DNA of 45,984 bases from Streptomyces sp. NRRL WC-3618 (GTDB taxonomy: Bacteria > Actinomycetota > Actinomycetes > Streptomycetales > Streptomycetaceae), in contig NZ_LGDW01000458.1 of the NCBI RefSeq assembly GCF_001280005.1, positions 1-45,984 of the forward strand, in the 5' to 3' direction. A program made the position numbers and the translations under genes. Of this stretch, positions 26,263 through 34,357 are shown in pieces. How positions within the stretch are numbered: position 1 is the first letter of the stretch; every line of letters starts with the position of its first letter. The notes under the pieces were generated by a model. The model had not been told where the DNA came from. It was given only the letters and a program-made list of their open reading frames with translations, and ran no database searches.

Positions 26263-26680
26263 TCACCCTGTCCACCGGGTTCTTCGCCCCGTACACCGCC
26301 ACCCCCACCACATCCAGCTCCCCCGCCCCCACGGCCCGTACCGCCGCCCGGTTGTCGCGGTCGTTGCCCGTGGCGAACAGGTCGGACGTGAAGACGGAGC
26401 ACGGCAGGGAACGGGACACCGCCCTGCTGTGTGCCGCCTTCAGGGTGTCCTTCGTCGCCTCGAAGACGAGGACCGGCTGGCGGAACATCGGGAGGTACGG
26501 GGTGCCGTCCGCGTCCTCGTACGGCTCACCGATCACCTCGGGGACCGTCGTCCCCAGGCCGCTGACCAGGAACGCCGTCACGTTCAGGCGCTGCCAGGGT
26601 TCCAGGTCCTCGCGCAGGACCACGGCGATCTTCGTGTCGAAGCGGATGGGGGCGGTACCCGTAGGGCTCTCCGTGTTCAT
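26237..26680 (-). CDS. DUF2000 family protein
   Basis: A 147-residue protein with the DUF2000 pattern: FDTKIAVVLREDLEPWQRLN at the start, VSGLGTTVPEVIGEPYEDAD in the middle and the conserved end VGVAVYGAKNPVDRVIKG. The fold is a peptidyl-tRNA-hydrolase-like alpha/beta sandwich; its activity is not established. The ATG at 26680 (MNTESPTG) is chosen; the open frame upstream is the AraC gene region. It diverges from the AraC-type regulator across only 49 bp, so that regulator probably controls it. Confidence 0.85.
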   Translation of the reverse strand: MNTESPTGTAPIRFDTKIAVVLREDLEPWQRLNVTAFLVSGLGTTVPEVIGEPYEDADGTPYLPMFRQPVLVFEATKDTLKAAHSRAVSRSLPCSVFTSDLFATGNDRDNRAAVRAVGAGELDVVGVAVYGAKNPVDRVIKGSRMHP

Positions 26681-26729
26681 GCTGTGAGACTGCCGACCCG
26701 CGCACCCTGGCGTCTTGTACGTTCTTTGC

Positions 26730-27545
26730 GTGGCCGCCGCACCCCCGCAGCGCACCGTCTCCGCCTGGCGCCCCCCGGTCCCGGGTGTCCTCGAGGTATT
26801 TCACGCCCACTTCGTCGAGTACGCCTACCCGATGCACGTACACGACTCCTGGACGCTGCTCATCGTCGACGACGGCGCCGTACGGTACGACCTCGACCGG
26901 CACGAGCGGGGCACCCCGCACGACACGGTGACCCTGTTGCCGCCGCATGTGCCGCACAACGGGTCGCCCGCGACTCCGGGCGGGTTTCGTAAGCGGGTGC
27001 TGTATCTCGACTCCACCCATCTCGGCGACGAGTTGATCGGGGCCGCCGTCGACCGGCCCGATCTGCGTGATCCCCTGCTGCGGCTGCGCGTCGGGCAGTT
27101 GCACGGGGCGCTCACGCGGTCCGGGGAGGAGTTGGAGGCCGCGAGTCGGCTGGCGCTTGTCGCGGAGCGGCTGCGTACGCGGTTGCGGGCGACGGACGTA
27201 CCCCGTCCCACTCGTGTTGATCCGCCGCTCGCCCGGCAGTTGCGCGAGCTTCTCGACGCTCGGCTCGTCGAGGGGATCGCGCTCGGCGAGGCCGCGGGGC
27301 TTGTGCACGCTCATCCCGCGCATCTCGTACGGGCGTTCAGCGCGGCCTTCGGGATGGCGCCGCATCAGTATCTGACGGCCCGTCGTGTCGAGCTCGCCCG
27401 GCGGTTGCTCCTTGCCGGGCAGTCTCCGGGGGCGGTCGCCGCGGCCACCGGGTTCTATGACCAGGCCCATCTCACTCGGCATTTCAAGAGGTTGGTGGGT
27501 GTGCCGCCCGGCCGGTACCGGCTCGGCCGGGAATTCAGGCCTTAG
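26730..27545 (+). CDS. AraC-family transcriptional regulator
   Basis: A 271-residue regulator with an N-terminal AraC-type cupin sensor (AHFVEYAYPMHVHDSWTLLI, LLPPHVPHNGSPA) and a C-terminal double helix-turn-helix (LGEAAGLVHAHPAHLVRAFS, GAVAAATGFYDQAHLTRHFK, then GVPPGRYR). The GTG at 26730 is chosen; TTG 26715 is the only longer start. No Shine-Dalgarno sequence is visible, so it may be leaderless. It diverges from DUF2000 over 49 bp and ends with an 11-bp overlap with the convergent YbjN gene. Confidence 0.9.
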   Translation: MAAAPPQRTVSAWRPPVPGVLEVFHAHFVEYAYPMHVHDSWTLLIVDDGAVRYDLDRHERGTPHDTVTLLPPHVPHNGSPATPGGFRKRVLYLDSTHLGDELIGAAVDRPDLRDPLLRLRVGQLHGALTRSGEELEAASRLALVAERLRTRLRATDVPRPTRVDPPLARQLRELLDARLVEGIALGEAAGLVHAHPAHLVRAFSAAFGMAPHQYLTARRVELARRLLLAGQSPGAVAAATGFYDQAHLTRHFKRLVGVPPGRYRLGREFRP

Positions 27546-28026
27546 GGCGCTGGGTCAGGTGGGCGAACGCGTCCAGGTTGCGGGTGGACTCGCCCCGGGA
27601 CACCCGCCAGGCGTACTCCTTGCGGATCGCCGACGCGAAACCCAGCTCCAGAAGGGTGTTGAAGGCGCCGTCGGCCGCCTCGAGGACCGAGCCGAGGAGG
27701 CGGTCGATGTCGTCGGGGGTGATCGCCGAGAGGGGGAGCTTGGCCGTGACGTAGACGTCGCCGAGGCGGTCGACCGCGTAACTCACGCCGTACAGCTTGA
27801 GGTTGCGTTCCAGGAGCCAGCGGTGGACGCCCGCCTCGTTCTCGTCGGGGTGGCGGATCACGAACGCGTTGAGGGAGAGCGAGTGCTTGCCGACGAGGAG
27901 CGAGACCGTCGTCGAGAGCTTGCGGGTGCCCGGCAGTTTGACGACGTAGTTGCCGGGGTTCGGGCTCTCCCAGTCCAGGTCGGCCTCGGTGAGGACCTGC
28001 TCGATGATCGACGCCGCATCAGCCAT
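27535..28026 (-). CDS. YbjN-domain protein
   Basis: A 163-residue cytosolic protein of the YbjN/TY3-like family, structurally similar to type III secretion chaperones. Recognisable segments are [40 protein letters not shown] and [20 protein letters not shown]. The molecular role is unclear. Its ATG at 28026 overlaps the mshA stop by 8 bp, so translation is coupled to mshA, the arrangement usual in Streptomyces; a mycothiol-related or chaperone role is only suggested by this. Confidence 0.9.
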   Translation of the reverse strand: MADAASIIEQVLTEADLDWESPNPGNYVVKLPGTRKLSTTVSLLVGKHSLSLNAFVIRHPDENEAGVHRWLLERNLKLYGVSYAVDRLGDVYVTAKLPLSAITPDDIDRLLGSVLEAADGAFNTLLELGFASAIRKEYAWRVSRGESTRNLDAFAHLTQRPKA

Positions 28027-29353
28027 GCAGCGAGCGTACGCGACGCCTGTGGGCCTGCATCGCGGCCGCGTAGACGTCGCCGGTGGCGGCGGCCGAGGCG
28101 TCCCAGCCGAAGCGCTGGGCGTGCCGGGCCGCCGCCTCGCCCATGTCGGCGGTCAGGTGCTCGTTGTCGGCGAAATCGCGCAGCACGCGCGCGTAGGCGG
28201 CCGGATCGTGGCCCTGTACGAGGAATCCCGTACGTCCGTCGTCGACGGCCACCGGGAGGCCGCCCACCGCCGCCGCCAGCACCGGCGTGCCCGCCGCCTG
28301 CGCCTCTATGGCGACCAGGCCGAACGATTCGCTGTAGGACGGCATGACCAGGACGGAGGCCGCCCGGAACCAGTCCGCGAGCTGCTCCTGGCCGACAGGC
28401 GGGCGGAACCGTACGACGTCCGCGATGCCCAGGCGGGCGGCGAGCTTCTGCAGGCCCTCCGGCTTGGCCAGGCCGCTGCCGCTGGGGCCGCCGACTATCG
28501 GGACGACGATGCCCGCGCGCAGCTCGGGGCGCTCGTCCAGGAGGACGGCGACGGCGCGGAGCAGCACGTCGGGGGCCTTCAGGGGCTGGATGCGGCCCGC
28601 GAAGAGGGGGATCAGGGCGTCCTGTGGGAGGCCGAGGCGGGCGCGGGCGGCGGCGCGGCCGTCGGCCGGGGAGAAGCGCTCGAGGTTGACGCCCGGGTGG
28701 ACCACGGCGACCTTGCCGGGGTCGGCGTCGTAGTGGCGTACGAGCTCGTCGGCCTCTTCGGCGGTGTTGGCGATGAGGCGGTCGGCGGCGGCCACGACCT
28801 GCATCTCGCCGATCACGCGGGCGGCGGGTTCGGGGCTGTCGCCGGCGGCCAGGGCGGCGTTCTTGACCTTGGCCATGGTGTGCATGGCGTGCACCAGGGG
28901 GGCGCCCCAGCGTTCGGCGGCGAGCCAGCCGACGTGGCCGGAGAGCCAGTAGTGCGAGTGCACGAGGTCGTAGTGGCCGGGGCGGTGGCCGGCCCAGGCC
29001 TGCATGACGCCGTGCGTGAAGGCGCACAGCTGGGCCGGCAGGTCCTCCTTGGGGAGGCCCTCGTAGGGGCCCGCGTCGATGTGGCGCACGAGGACGCCGG
29101 GGGCCAGTTCGACCGTCGGGGGGAGGGCGGCGGTGGTGGCCCGGGTGAAGATCTCGACCTCGATGTTGATCGCGGCGAGGCGCTGCGCGAGCTCGACGAT
29201 GTAGACGTTCATGCCGCCGGCGTCGCCCGTGCCCGGCTGGTGGAGCGGGGAGGTGTGCACGGAGAGCATGGCCACCCGGCGCGGTTTACGGCGACGGCCC
29301 AGCAGACCGATGTACTGGCTGCCGATGTACTGGCTGCCCATGTACTGGCTCAC
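28019..29353 (-). CDS. mshA: D-inositol-3-phosphate glycosyltransferase (mycothiol biosynthesis)
   Basis: A 444-residue GT-B fold, family 4 glycosyltransferase that starts mycothiol synthesis by transferring GlcNAc from UDP-GlcNAc to 1L-inositol 3-phosphate. The N-domain begins [20 protein letters not shown] and holds the GGMNVYI loop; HSHYWLSG and TMAKVKN follow. The C-domain has [18 protein letters not shown] and the EX7E motif in [17 protein letters not shown]. The GTG at 29353 is chosen: AAGGAGGA lies 8 bp upstream. The N-terminus carries three copies of a 5-residue repeat ([10 protein letters not shown]). Confidence 0.94.
   Translation of the reverse strand: MSQYMGSQYIGSQYIGLLGRRRKPRRVAMLSVHTSPLHQPGTGDAGGMNVYIVELAQRLAAINIEVEIFTRATTAALPPTVELAPGVLVRHIDAGPYEGLPKEDLPAQLCAFTHGVMQAWAGHRPGHYDLVHSHYWLSGHVGWLAAERWGAPLVHAMHTMAKVKNAALAAGDSPEPAARVIGEMQVVAAADRLIANTAEEADELVRHYDADPGKVAVVHPGVNLERFSPADGRAAARARLGLPQDALIPLFAGRIQPLKAPDVLLRAVAVLLDERPELRAGIVVPIVGGPSGSGLAKPEGLQKLAARLGIADVVRFRPPVGQEQLADWFRAASVLVMPSYSESFGLVAIEAQAAGTPVLAAAVGGLPVAVDDGRTGFLVQGHDPAAYARVLRDFADNEHLTADMGEAAARHAQRFGWDASAAATGDVYAAAMQAHRRRVRSLHG
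29306..29350 (-). repeat. Three 15-bp tandem repeats at the 5' end of mshA
   Basis: The unit (plus strand GCCGATGTACTGGCT) occurs three times with one or two changes, coding [15 protein letters not shown] right after the start codon. Confidence 0.9.
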
Positions 29354-29517
29354 GCGGCGTTCCTCCTTCTCGGCCCGACTCGTTCCGTTGCGCTGCCGCT
29401 CTTCGCACAGCTCCGAAGGGTCAACGCCAGGGGGAAGCGGCCCATTTCCTCTTTGCGCAATCATTACCGATTTCCGATCAACCGTTCGATAGCACATCGC
29501 CCCTTACTCTCATACCC

Positions 29518-30348
29518 ATGACTCCCCGCGCATCGGCCCGACCCGTGGGAACGGTGACGCCCGTAGGAACGGTGACGCGCGGGACGACCAATCCCAATCG
29601 GCTGCGCCGTATGGACCGCTGGATCGCGGCCACGCACGGCGCCGCCCTGCGCCGCGCCCACTCCCCCGTCGCGGTCGACCTCGGCTACGGCGCCGCCCCC
29701 TGGACGGCCGTCGAGCTGCTCGCACGGCTGCGTACCGTGGCGCCACGCGCGCGCGTGGTGGGCGTCGAGATCGAACCGGCCCGGGTCGCGGCGGCGACAC
29801 CGTACGAGCGCGAGGGCCTCGTCTTCCGGCACGGCGGGTTCGAGATCCCGGTGCCGGAACGGCCGGCGCTCATCCGCGCGGCGAACGTGCTGCGCCAGTA
29901 CGGGGAGGCCGAGGTCGCCGGGGTCTGGGCGCGCCTGTGCAAGCGGCTCGCGCCGGCCACGGACGTCCACGGGGGCGGGCTGCTCGTCGAGGGGACGTGC
30001 GACGAGATCGGGCGCCGGCACGTGTGGGTCGCCCTCGGGCCCGAGGGGCCGCGCACCGTCACCTTCGCGGCCCGGCTCGGCTCCCTGGACCGCCCCTCCG
30101 ACCTCGCCGAGCGCCTCCCGAAGGCCCTCATCCACCGGAACGTTCCCGGCGAACCGGTGCACGCGTTCCTGCGCGACTTCGACCGCGCCTGGGCGGCCGC
30201 AGCGCCCTACGCCTCCTACGGGGCACGCCAGCGCTGGATCCGGGCGGTGCGGGACCTGACGGCGGACTGGCCGGTGACGGACGGGGCGGCACGGTGGCGG
30301 CAGGGTGAAGTGACCGTGGCGTGGGGGGCGTTGGCGCCTCGGCGTTGA
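29518..30348 (+). CDS. Class I SAM-dependent methyltransferase-like protein
   Basis: A 276-residue protein with a Rossmann methyltransferase core: glycine-rich motif I VAVDLGYGAAPWTAVELLAR (about 58-77), acidic motif II end VVGVEIEPARV, and a later NVLRQYGEAEVAGVW segment where the catalytic-loop motif IV is expected. The C-terminal half (FAARLGSLDRPSDLAERLPK, ASYGARQRWIRAVRDL) is specific to this actinobacterial group. The substrate is unknown. The ATG at 29518 has no Shine-Dalgarno; TACTCT ends 8 bp upstream, so it may be leaderless. It diverges from mshA. Confidence 0.78.
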   Translation: MTPRASARPVGTVTPVGTVTRGTTNPNRLRRMDRWIAATHGAALRRAHSPVAVDLGYGAAPWTAVELLARLRTVAPRARVVGVEIEPARVAAATPYEREGLVFRHGGFEIPVPERPALIRAANVLRQYGEAEVAGVWARLCKRLAPATDVHGGGLLVEGTCDEIGRRHVWVALGPEGPRTVTFAARLGSLDRPSDLAERLPKALIHRNVPGEPVHAFLRDFDRAWAAAAPYASYGARQRWIRAVRDLTADWPVTDGAARWRQGEVTVAWGALAPRR

Positions 30349-30359
30349 GCCGCGGCGGG

Positions 30360-30545
30360 CTCGCTGTTCCGGGTGCCGCACGCCGTTCACCGAATTGCCC
30401 GCCGCTCACGGGCAACGATCTTCGGGCGCCGTTCGTCAGACATGCGGGGCGCTCTAAAGGGCAGGGAATGCGCGGGATGCCTGTTGCTTTCGGCGGTCAC
30501 ATGCCACGATCCCCCAGGGCGCCACAAGTTACTGACGGTTAATCA
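30360..30545 (+). promoter_or_regulatory. Possible structured leader (c-di-AMP riboswitch-like?) of the NlpC/P60 gene
   Basis: The 226-bp leader contains CACCGAATTGCCCG with a perfect 6-bp stem TGCCCG/CGGGCA, reminiscent of the start of ydaO (c-di-AMP) riboswitches that often precede NlpC/P60 genes in Streptomyces. The other conserved ydaO blocks I would expect are not clear, so this is weak. Confidence 0.25.
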
Positions 30546-30574
30546 GGTGGGCGAGAAGGTACGGGGGTACGGCC

Positions 30575-31690
30575 ATGGGAGCCGGCAAGCGGAGTCTGGT
30601 CGCGGCGGCCGTGGGGCTGGTCTGCGCGATCACCGTCCTCGGCGGCGCGGGCACCGCGTTCGCGAGCCCCGCGCCGACACCCGTACCCCCGATGCCGACA
30701 CCCGTACGCCCGACGCAGACACCCGTACCCCCGCCGCCCGTGACGCTGCCGCCCAACAAGGACCTGGAAGCCGTACGGGAGAAGCTGGAGGCGCTCTACC
30801 ACGACGCGGCGGTCGCCACGGACGCGTACAACGCGGCGGAGGAGCAGAGCGAGCAGCAGTCCGCGCAGATCGTCGAGTTGGCCCGGGAGATCGTCAAGGG
30901 GCAGCAGCGGCTCGCCGAATTGAAGGACCGCGCGGGTGCCGCGGCCCGCGCCCAGTACCGCTCAGGAGGCCTGCCGCCGGAGGCGCGGCTGTGGCTCAGT
31001 GACGATCCGCAGGCGTGGCTCGAGGGGGTCGGCCGGATCCGGCAGGGGCAGAAGGCGACCGAGGGCCTGCTCGCCGAAATGACGCGCACCCAGCAGGACT
31101 TGGAGCTGTACGCGCGGGACGCCTCGGCCCAGTGGACAAGGCTGGAGACGAGCCGGAAGGCCAAGGCCGCCGCACAGACGAAGATCAGGCAGCAGGTCGC
31201 GGCGGCCGAGAAGCTGGAGTCACGGCTGGAGAAGAAGGAGAAGGCACGCCTCGCGGAGCTGGAACGCGAGGCCGCCGCCAGGGCGCAGACGTCCTGGCTC
31301 AGCTCCGGAATCCTCGACGACCTCGACGCCAGGGCGACAGAGCAGGGCAAGAAGGCCGTGGCGTTCGCGACGGCACAGATGGGCAAGGCGTACGAGTGGG
31401 GCGCCGAGGGCCCCGACACCTTCGACTGCTCGGGCATGACACAGGCGGCCTGGGCGGCGGCCGGCGTCCACATCCCGCGCACCTCGCAGGAGCAGTGGGC
31501 GGGGCTTCCGCACGTCGACGTCAAGGACATGCGTCCCGGCGACCTGATCGTCTACTTCGACGACGCGAGCCACATCGCGATGTACGTGGGCGACGGCACG
31601 ATCGTGCACGCCCCGCGTCCCGGGCGGACGGTGACGACCACGGGAGCGGGGTCGATGCCGATACTCGGGGTGGTCCGGCCGGGCGCGTGA
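30575..31690 (+). CDS. Secreted NlpC/P60 cell-wall endopeptidase
   Basis: A 371-residue exported peptidoglycan hydrolase. A signal peptide (residues 1-29, cleavage after TAFAS) and a Pro/Thr-rich linker precede a long coiled coil (about 50-235; LEAVREKLEALYHDAAVATD, QKATEGLLAEMTRTQQDLEL, AAEKLESRLEKKEKARLAEL). The C-terminal NlpC/P60 domain has catalytic Cys285 in FDCSGMTQAAW and His333 in ASHIAMYVGDG. It is expected to cut gamma-D-Glu-mDAP-type links in stem peptides outside the cell; the coiled coil may keep it inactive until a partner binds. The ATG at 30575 gives the signal peptide. Confidence 0.92.
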   Translation: MGAGKRSLVAAAVGLVCAITVLGGAGTAFASPAPTPVPPMPTPVRPTQTPVPPPPVTLPPNKDLEAVREKLEALYHDAAVATDAYNAAEEQSEQQSAQIVELAREIVKGQQRLAELKDRAGAAARAQYRSGGLPPEARLWLSDDPQAWLEGVGRIRQGQKATEGLLAEMTRTQQDLELYARDASAQWTRLETSRKAKAAAQTKIRQQVAAAEKLESRLEKKEKARLAELEREAAARAQTSWLSSGILDDLDARATEQGKKAVAFATAQMGKAYEWGAEGPDTFDCSGMTQAAWAAAGVHIPRTSQEQWAGLPHVDVKDMRPGDLIVYFDDASHIAMYVGDGTIVHAPRPGRTVTTTGAGSMPILGVVRPGA

Positions 31691-31712
31691 ACCCGGTGAT
31701 GAAACCTGCGAC

Positions 31713-31865
31713 GTGAACCGCGGGCGGGGCCTGGAGAAACTCGCCTCGGCCGGCCCGGAGAAACTCGCCTGGGCCGGCCTCGAGAAAGTCGCCCGGGCCG
31801 GGCACATGGATCTCGCCGCATACGACGCTTTTCACGCCGTACGGAACATTCCGCCCCGCGCGTGA
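31713..31865 (+). CDS. Possible 50-residue protein built on three 8-residue repeats
   Basis: A GTG-started frame reads MNRGRGLEKLASAGPEKLAW and continues AGLEKVARAGHMDLAAYDAF to a TGA at 31865. The repeat GLEKLASA / GPEKLAWA / GLEKVARA comes from a 24-bp tandem repeat that keeps this frame. No good ribosome-binding site and no family is known to me, so it may be a chance open frame created by repeat expansion. Confidence 0.3.
   Translation: MNRGRGLEKLASAGPEKLAWAGLEKVARAGHMDLAAYDAFHAVRNIPPRA
31728..31799 (+). repeat. Three 24-bp tandem repeats downstream of the NlpC/P60 gene
   Basis: Units at 31728-31751, 31752-31775 and 31776-31799 share GGCC-GGAGAAACTCGCC-GGCC with a few changes. Confidence 0.9.
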
Positions 31866-32110
31866 CCGGCCCCACGTGACCCACCGCACCCACGGCCCCC
31901 TCCGACCCTCGGGCGGAGTGACATTGGTCATCCCTGGACGGGCCACCCCGTGTCCAAGTGCGCGGCGGAACACGGCATATGACGCCGCCGCCACCCTCTG
32001 AACACACCGCTGACCATTCCGCTGCGGGCCTGGCAACCGCTATGGTCCCGGTCGGTGGATCGAGACCCTCGCCCATCGTGCCCTCGGGGGGAGGGAAGGA
32101 ACCCAGGACG
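31866..32110. other. Spacer before the receiver-phosphatase gene
   Basis: With the repeat area this leaves about 420 bp between two plus-strand genes. I see no further gene; the in-frame upstream ATGs at 31979 and 32042 are alternative starts of the next gene. Confidence 0.4.
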
Positions 32111-33502
32111 ATGCCCGCACCCATACCGCGGCAGAGAGCGATCCCGGCCGTGGAAAACGGTCAGGCGCCGAGCCCTGCCATGCCCCAAGGGACCTCCGCC
32201 GGCACCGCCGGTGACGCGGCTCCGCGCAAGCAGACGACGACCGGCGACGTCGCCGCCGTCAACGCCTCCGTGACCGCCCCCGGCACCCACCTGACCCTGC
32301 TGCTCATCCAGGACGACCCCGGCGGCGCCCCCGTCGTGCCCGAACTGCTCGACGCCGCGGGCAAGCCGATCCGTATCCGTACGGCCCGCAACCTCACCGA
32401 GGCCGCGCGGCTGCTCACCGACGACGTCCACTGCATCCTGCTCGACCTCGCGCTGCCCGTGCCCCACCACAGCGAGGACGGGAACGACGACGAGCTGGCG
32501 GTGCTCAAGCACGTACTGCGGCTCGCGCCCCGGCACGCCGTCCTCGCGCTCACCGCCTCCGGCGACGCCGTACGCGGCTCGGAAGCGGTGCGCGTCGGCG
32601 CCCAGGACTACCTCTTCCGCGACGAGCTGGACGGCCGGCTGCTGAGCCGCGCGATCCGCTACGCGGTGGAGCGGAAGCGTTCCGACCGGGCCGAACGCCG
32701 GCTCACCGAGTCCCGGCTGCGGGCCCAGGAGAACGCCCGCCTGGAACGCGGTCTGCTCCCCACCCCGCTCCTCGACGGCTCCTCGCTGCGCTTCGCCGCC
32801 CGCTACCGCCCCGGCCGCTCCCGCGCGCTGCTCGGCGGCGACTTCTACGACACGGTCCGTACGCCCGACGGCACCGTCCACGCGATGATCGGCGACGTGT
32901 GCGGGCACGGCCCGGACGAGGCGGCGCTCGGCGTGGAGCTGCGCATCGCGTGGCGCGCGCTGACCCTGGCGGGCCTGTGCGGCGACGCGTTGCTGGGCAC
33001 GCTCCAGCAGGTGCTCGAACACGAACGTGAGAACGACGAGATCTTCGCGACGGTCTGCACGGTCGACATCGCGCCGGACGGCCGCAGCGCGGGCCTGTGT
33101 CTGGCCGGCCACCCGGCTCCCCTGCTGGTCCGCCCGGCGTCCGCGACGCATTCCGGGCTCGCCGGGCTCGCCGACTCCCCGGTCGCGGCGGAGCTGCTGC
33201 CGTACGACAACAACGGCCCGGCGCTGGGACTGTTGGCGGGGGCCCGCTGGCCTCGTACGCAGGTGCAGCTGGGTGCCGAGTGGGCGCTGATGCTCTACAC
33301 GGACGGCATGATCGAGGGCCATATCGGCGAGGGCCGGGAACGGCTCGGCCAGGACGGCATGGTGGCGTTGATCCGCCGCCAGCTGGCGCAGGGCCTGCGC
33401 GGCGAGAAGCTGCTGCGGGCGGCCGTGCGGGAGGTACGCGCGCTGAACGGCGGAGAGCTGACGGACGACTTGGCGGTACTGCTCCTTGAGCGCGGGGCGT
33501 AG
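32111..33502 (+). CDS. Receiver-domain PP2C (RsbU/SpoIIE-type) protein phosphatase
   Basis: A 463-residue protein with a disordered N-terminus (about 60 residues), a response-regulator receiver domain (about 60-180; LLIQDDPG acidic pair, phospho-acceptor Asp in ILLDLALP, LTASGD), a short coiled coil (SDRAERRLTESRLRAQENAR), and a PP2C/SpoIIE phosphatase domain (about 215-460; LLGGDFYDTVR, IGDVCGHGPDEAAL, LYTDGMIEG, LTDDLAVLLL). It should dephosphorylate an anti-sigma-factor antagonist when its receiver is phosphorylated. No kinase lies beside it. The ATG at 32111 (MPAPIPRQ) is chosen for the AAGGA/AGGA upstream; ATG 31979 and 32042 are possible. Confidence 0.85.
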   Translation: MPAPIPRQRAIPAVENGQAPSPAMPQGTSAGTAGDAAPRKQTTTGDVAAVNASVTAPGTHLTLLLIQDDPGGAPVVPELLDAAGKPIRIRTARNLTEAARLLTDDVHCILLDLALPVPHHSEDGNDDELAVLKHVLRLAPRHAVLALTASGDAVRGSEAVRVGAQDYLFRDELDGRLLSRAIRYAVERKRSDRAERRLTESRLRAQENARLERGLLPTPLLDGSSLRFAARYRPGRSRALLGGDFYDTVRTPDGTVHAMIGDVCGHGPDEAALGVELRIAWRALTLAGLCGDALLGTLQQVLEHERENDEIFATVCTVDIAPDGRSAGLCLAGHPAPLLVRPASATHSGLAGLADSPVAAELLPYDNNGPALGLLAGARWPRTQVQLGAEWALMLYTDGMIEGHIGEGRERLGQDGMVALIRRQLAQGLRGEKLLRAAVREVRALNGGELTDDLAVLLLERGA

Positions 33503-33530
33503 GGCCTGGCAGGCGGCAGTAGGGGGTCAA

Positions 33531-33590
33531 CAGGCCGGGGGCAGCAGGCCGGGAGGCAGCAGGCCAGGGGGGCAGCAGGCCAGGGGGGGT
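33531..33590. repeat. Four imperfect 14-16-bp G-rich tandem repeats
   Basis: CAGGCC followed by a G run and CAG occurs four times with varying G-run length, between the convergent phosphatase and DUF2516 genes. The plus strand is G-rich enough to form G-quadruplexes; slippage probably varies its length. Confidence 0.8.
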
Positions 33591-33928
33591 CAGCGACCGC
33601 CGTTGTAGGGCCCGTACGGACCGTCGCTGCTGGAGCCGCCGCCTCTGCGGCTGCGGCCACCGCCCGGGAGGCCGCGCAGTGCCGGTCGTACGTCGACCAT
33701 GTACACGATCGTCGCGATGAGACCGGCGATCGGCAGGAACGACAGGATCCCGAAGATCAGGCTCACCACGAAGGCGATCCCGAGGATGATCAGCCAGAAG
33801 GGCTTGCTCTGCTTGTCCGCCGCACGGTAGGCGTCGTCACGGCGCGCGGCGGCGTCGAAGAACGCGAAGCCGCTGAAAAGGGTAAAGGCCGTGCTCAGCA
33901 GCCACATGAACCCGTCGAAGCCCTGCAT
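33590..33928 (-). CDS. DUF2516 family membrane protein
   Basis: A 112-residue small membrane protein with three hydrophobic segments (GFMWLLSTAFTLFSGFAFFD; FWLIILGIAFVVSLIFGILS; IAGLIATIVYMVDVRPAL) and a Gly/Ser/Arg-rich C-terminus. It fits the actinobacterial DUF2516 family; the function is unknown. The ATG at 33928 (MQGFDGF) is chosen; the frame is open to 34024 and GTG starts a few codons upstream are possible. A long hairpin lies 80 bp upstream. Confidence 0.85.
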   Translation of the reverse strand: MQGFDGFMWLLSTAFTLFSGFAFFDAAARRDDAYRAADKQSKPFWLIILGIAFVVSLIFGILSFLPIAGLIATIVYMVDVRPALRGLPGGGRSRRGGGSSSDGPYGPYNGGR

Positions 33929-34008
33929 CAGCACTACGTCCACCACCAGATTCGGTCGGTCCCTACGCGGCCACCGTACCCGCAACGGTGAACCGGACAC
34001 TTCGAGAA

Positions 34009-34039
34009 CGGGCCGGGCACTCATGGAGTGCCCGGCCCG
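34009..34039. terminator. Perfect 14-bp hairpin, probably bidirectional terminator
   Basis: The stem 34009-34022 pairs with 34026-34039 around an ATG loop, followed by a T-rich stretch on the plus strand. It insulates DUF2516 from minus-strand transcription of the phasin-like gene. It could instead be the left subterminal hairpin of the TnpB-type relic next to it. Confidence 0.75.
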
Positions 34040-34099
34040 TCCTCATACTTCCTGTTTCACCCGTACGGCTCCGCCTACGTGCTACCGAACACTTGCTCA

Positions 34100-34357
34100 G
34101 TACTCCATCCTCCAGGGTGGAGGTGCAGGGCTTCCTGTCCATTGCGGCCCGGAGAGCCGCAGCGGCATGGCTGAGATCGCCTCATCCGACGACGAAGTTG
34201 TCGGATCTACCGCCGGACGGGCGGGAAGTGACGCCTGTGGAGGCCCCTGTCAGACCGAGCTCCCCGGAGACCGGCAAGGGCCAGTGAAACAGGAACCCGA
34301 GGTGGTACCGCGTAGCGGTGCGGACCGGAATCTCCCGCCCTCGGGCAGGAGAGGGCG
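34100..34357 (+). pseudogene. Degenerate 3' end of a TnpB (IS200/IS605-type) transposon
   Basis: The plus strand resembles the 3' end of Streptomyces tnpB elements: a frame coding CGGPCQTELPGDRQGPVKQE, then ACCGGAATCTCCCG and a terminal hairpin CGCCCTC/GAGGGCG (34336-34357) ending in GCGTCA. In intact elements this area doubles as the guide (omega) RNA scaffold. The upstream catalytic RuvC region is gone. The right end abuts the stop codon of the phasin-like gene. The identification is from recall of the usual C-terminal KQEP motif and right-end hairpin. Confidence 0.6.
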
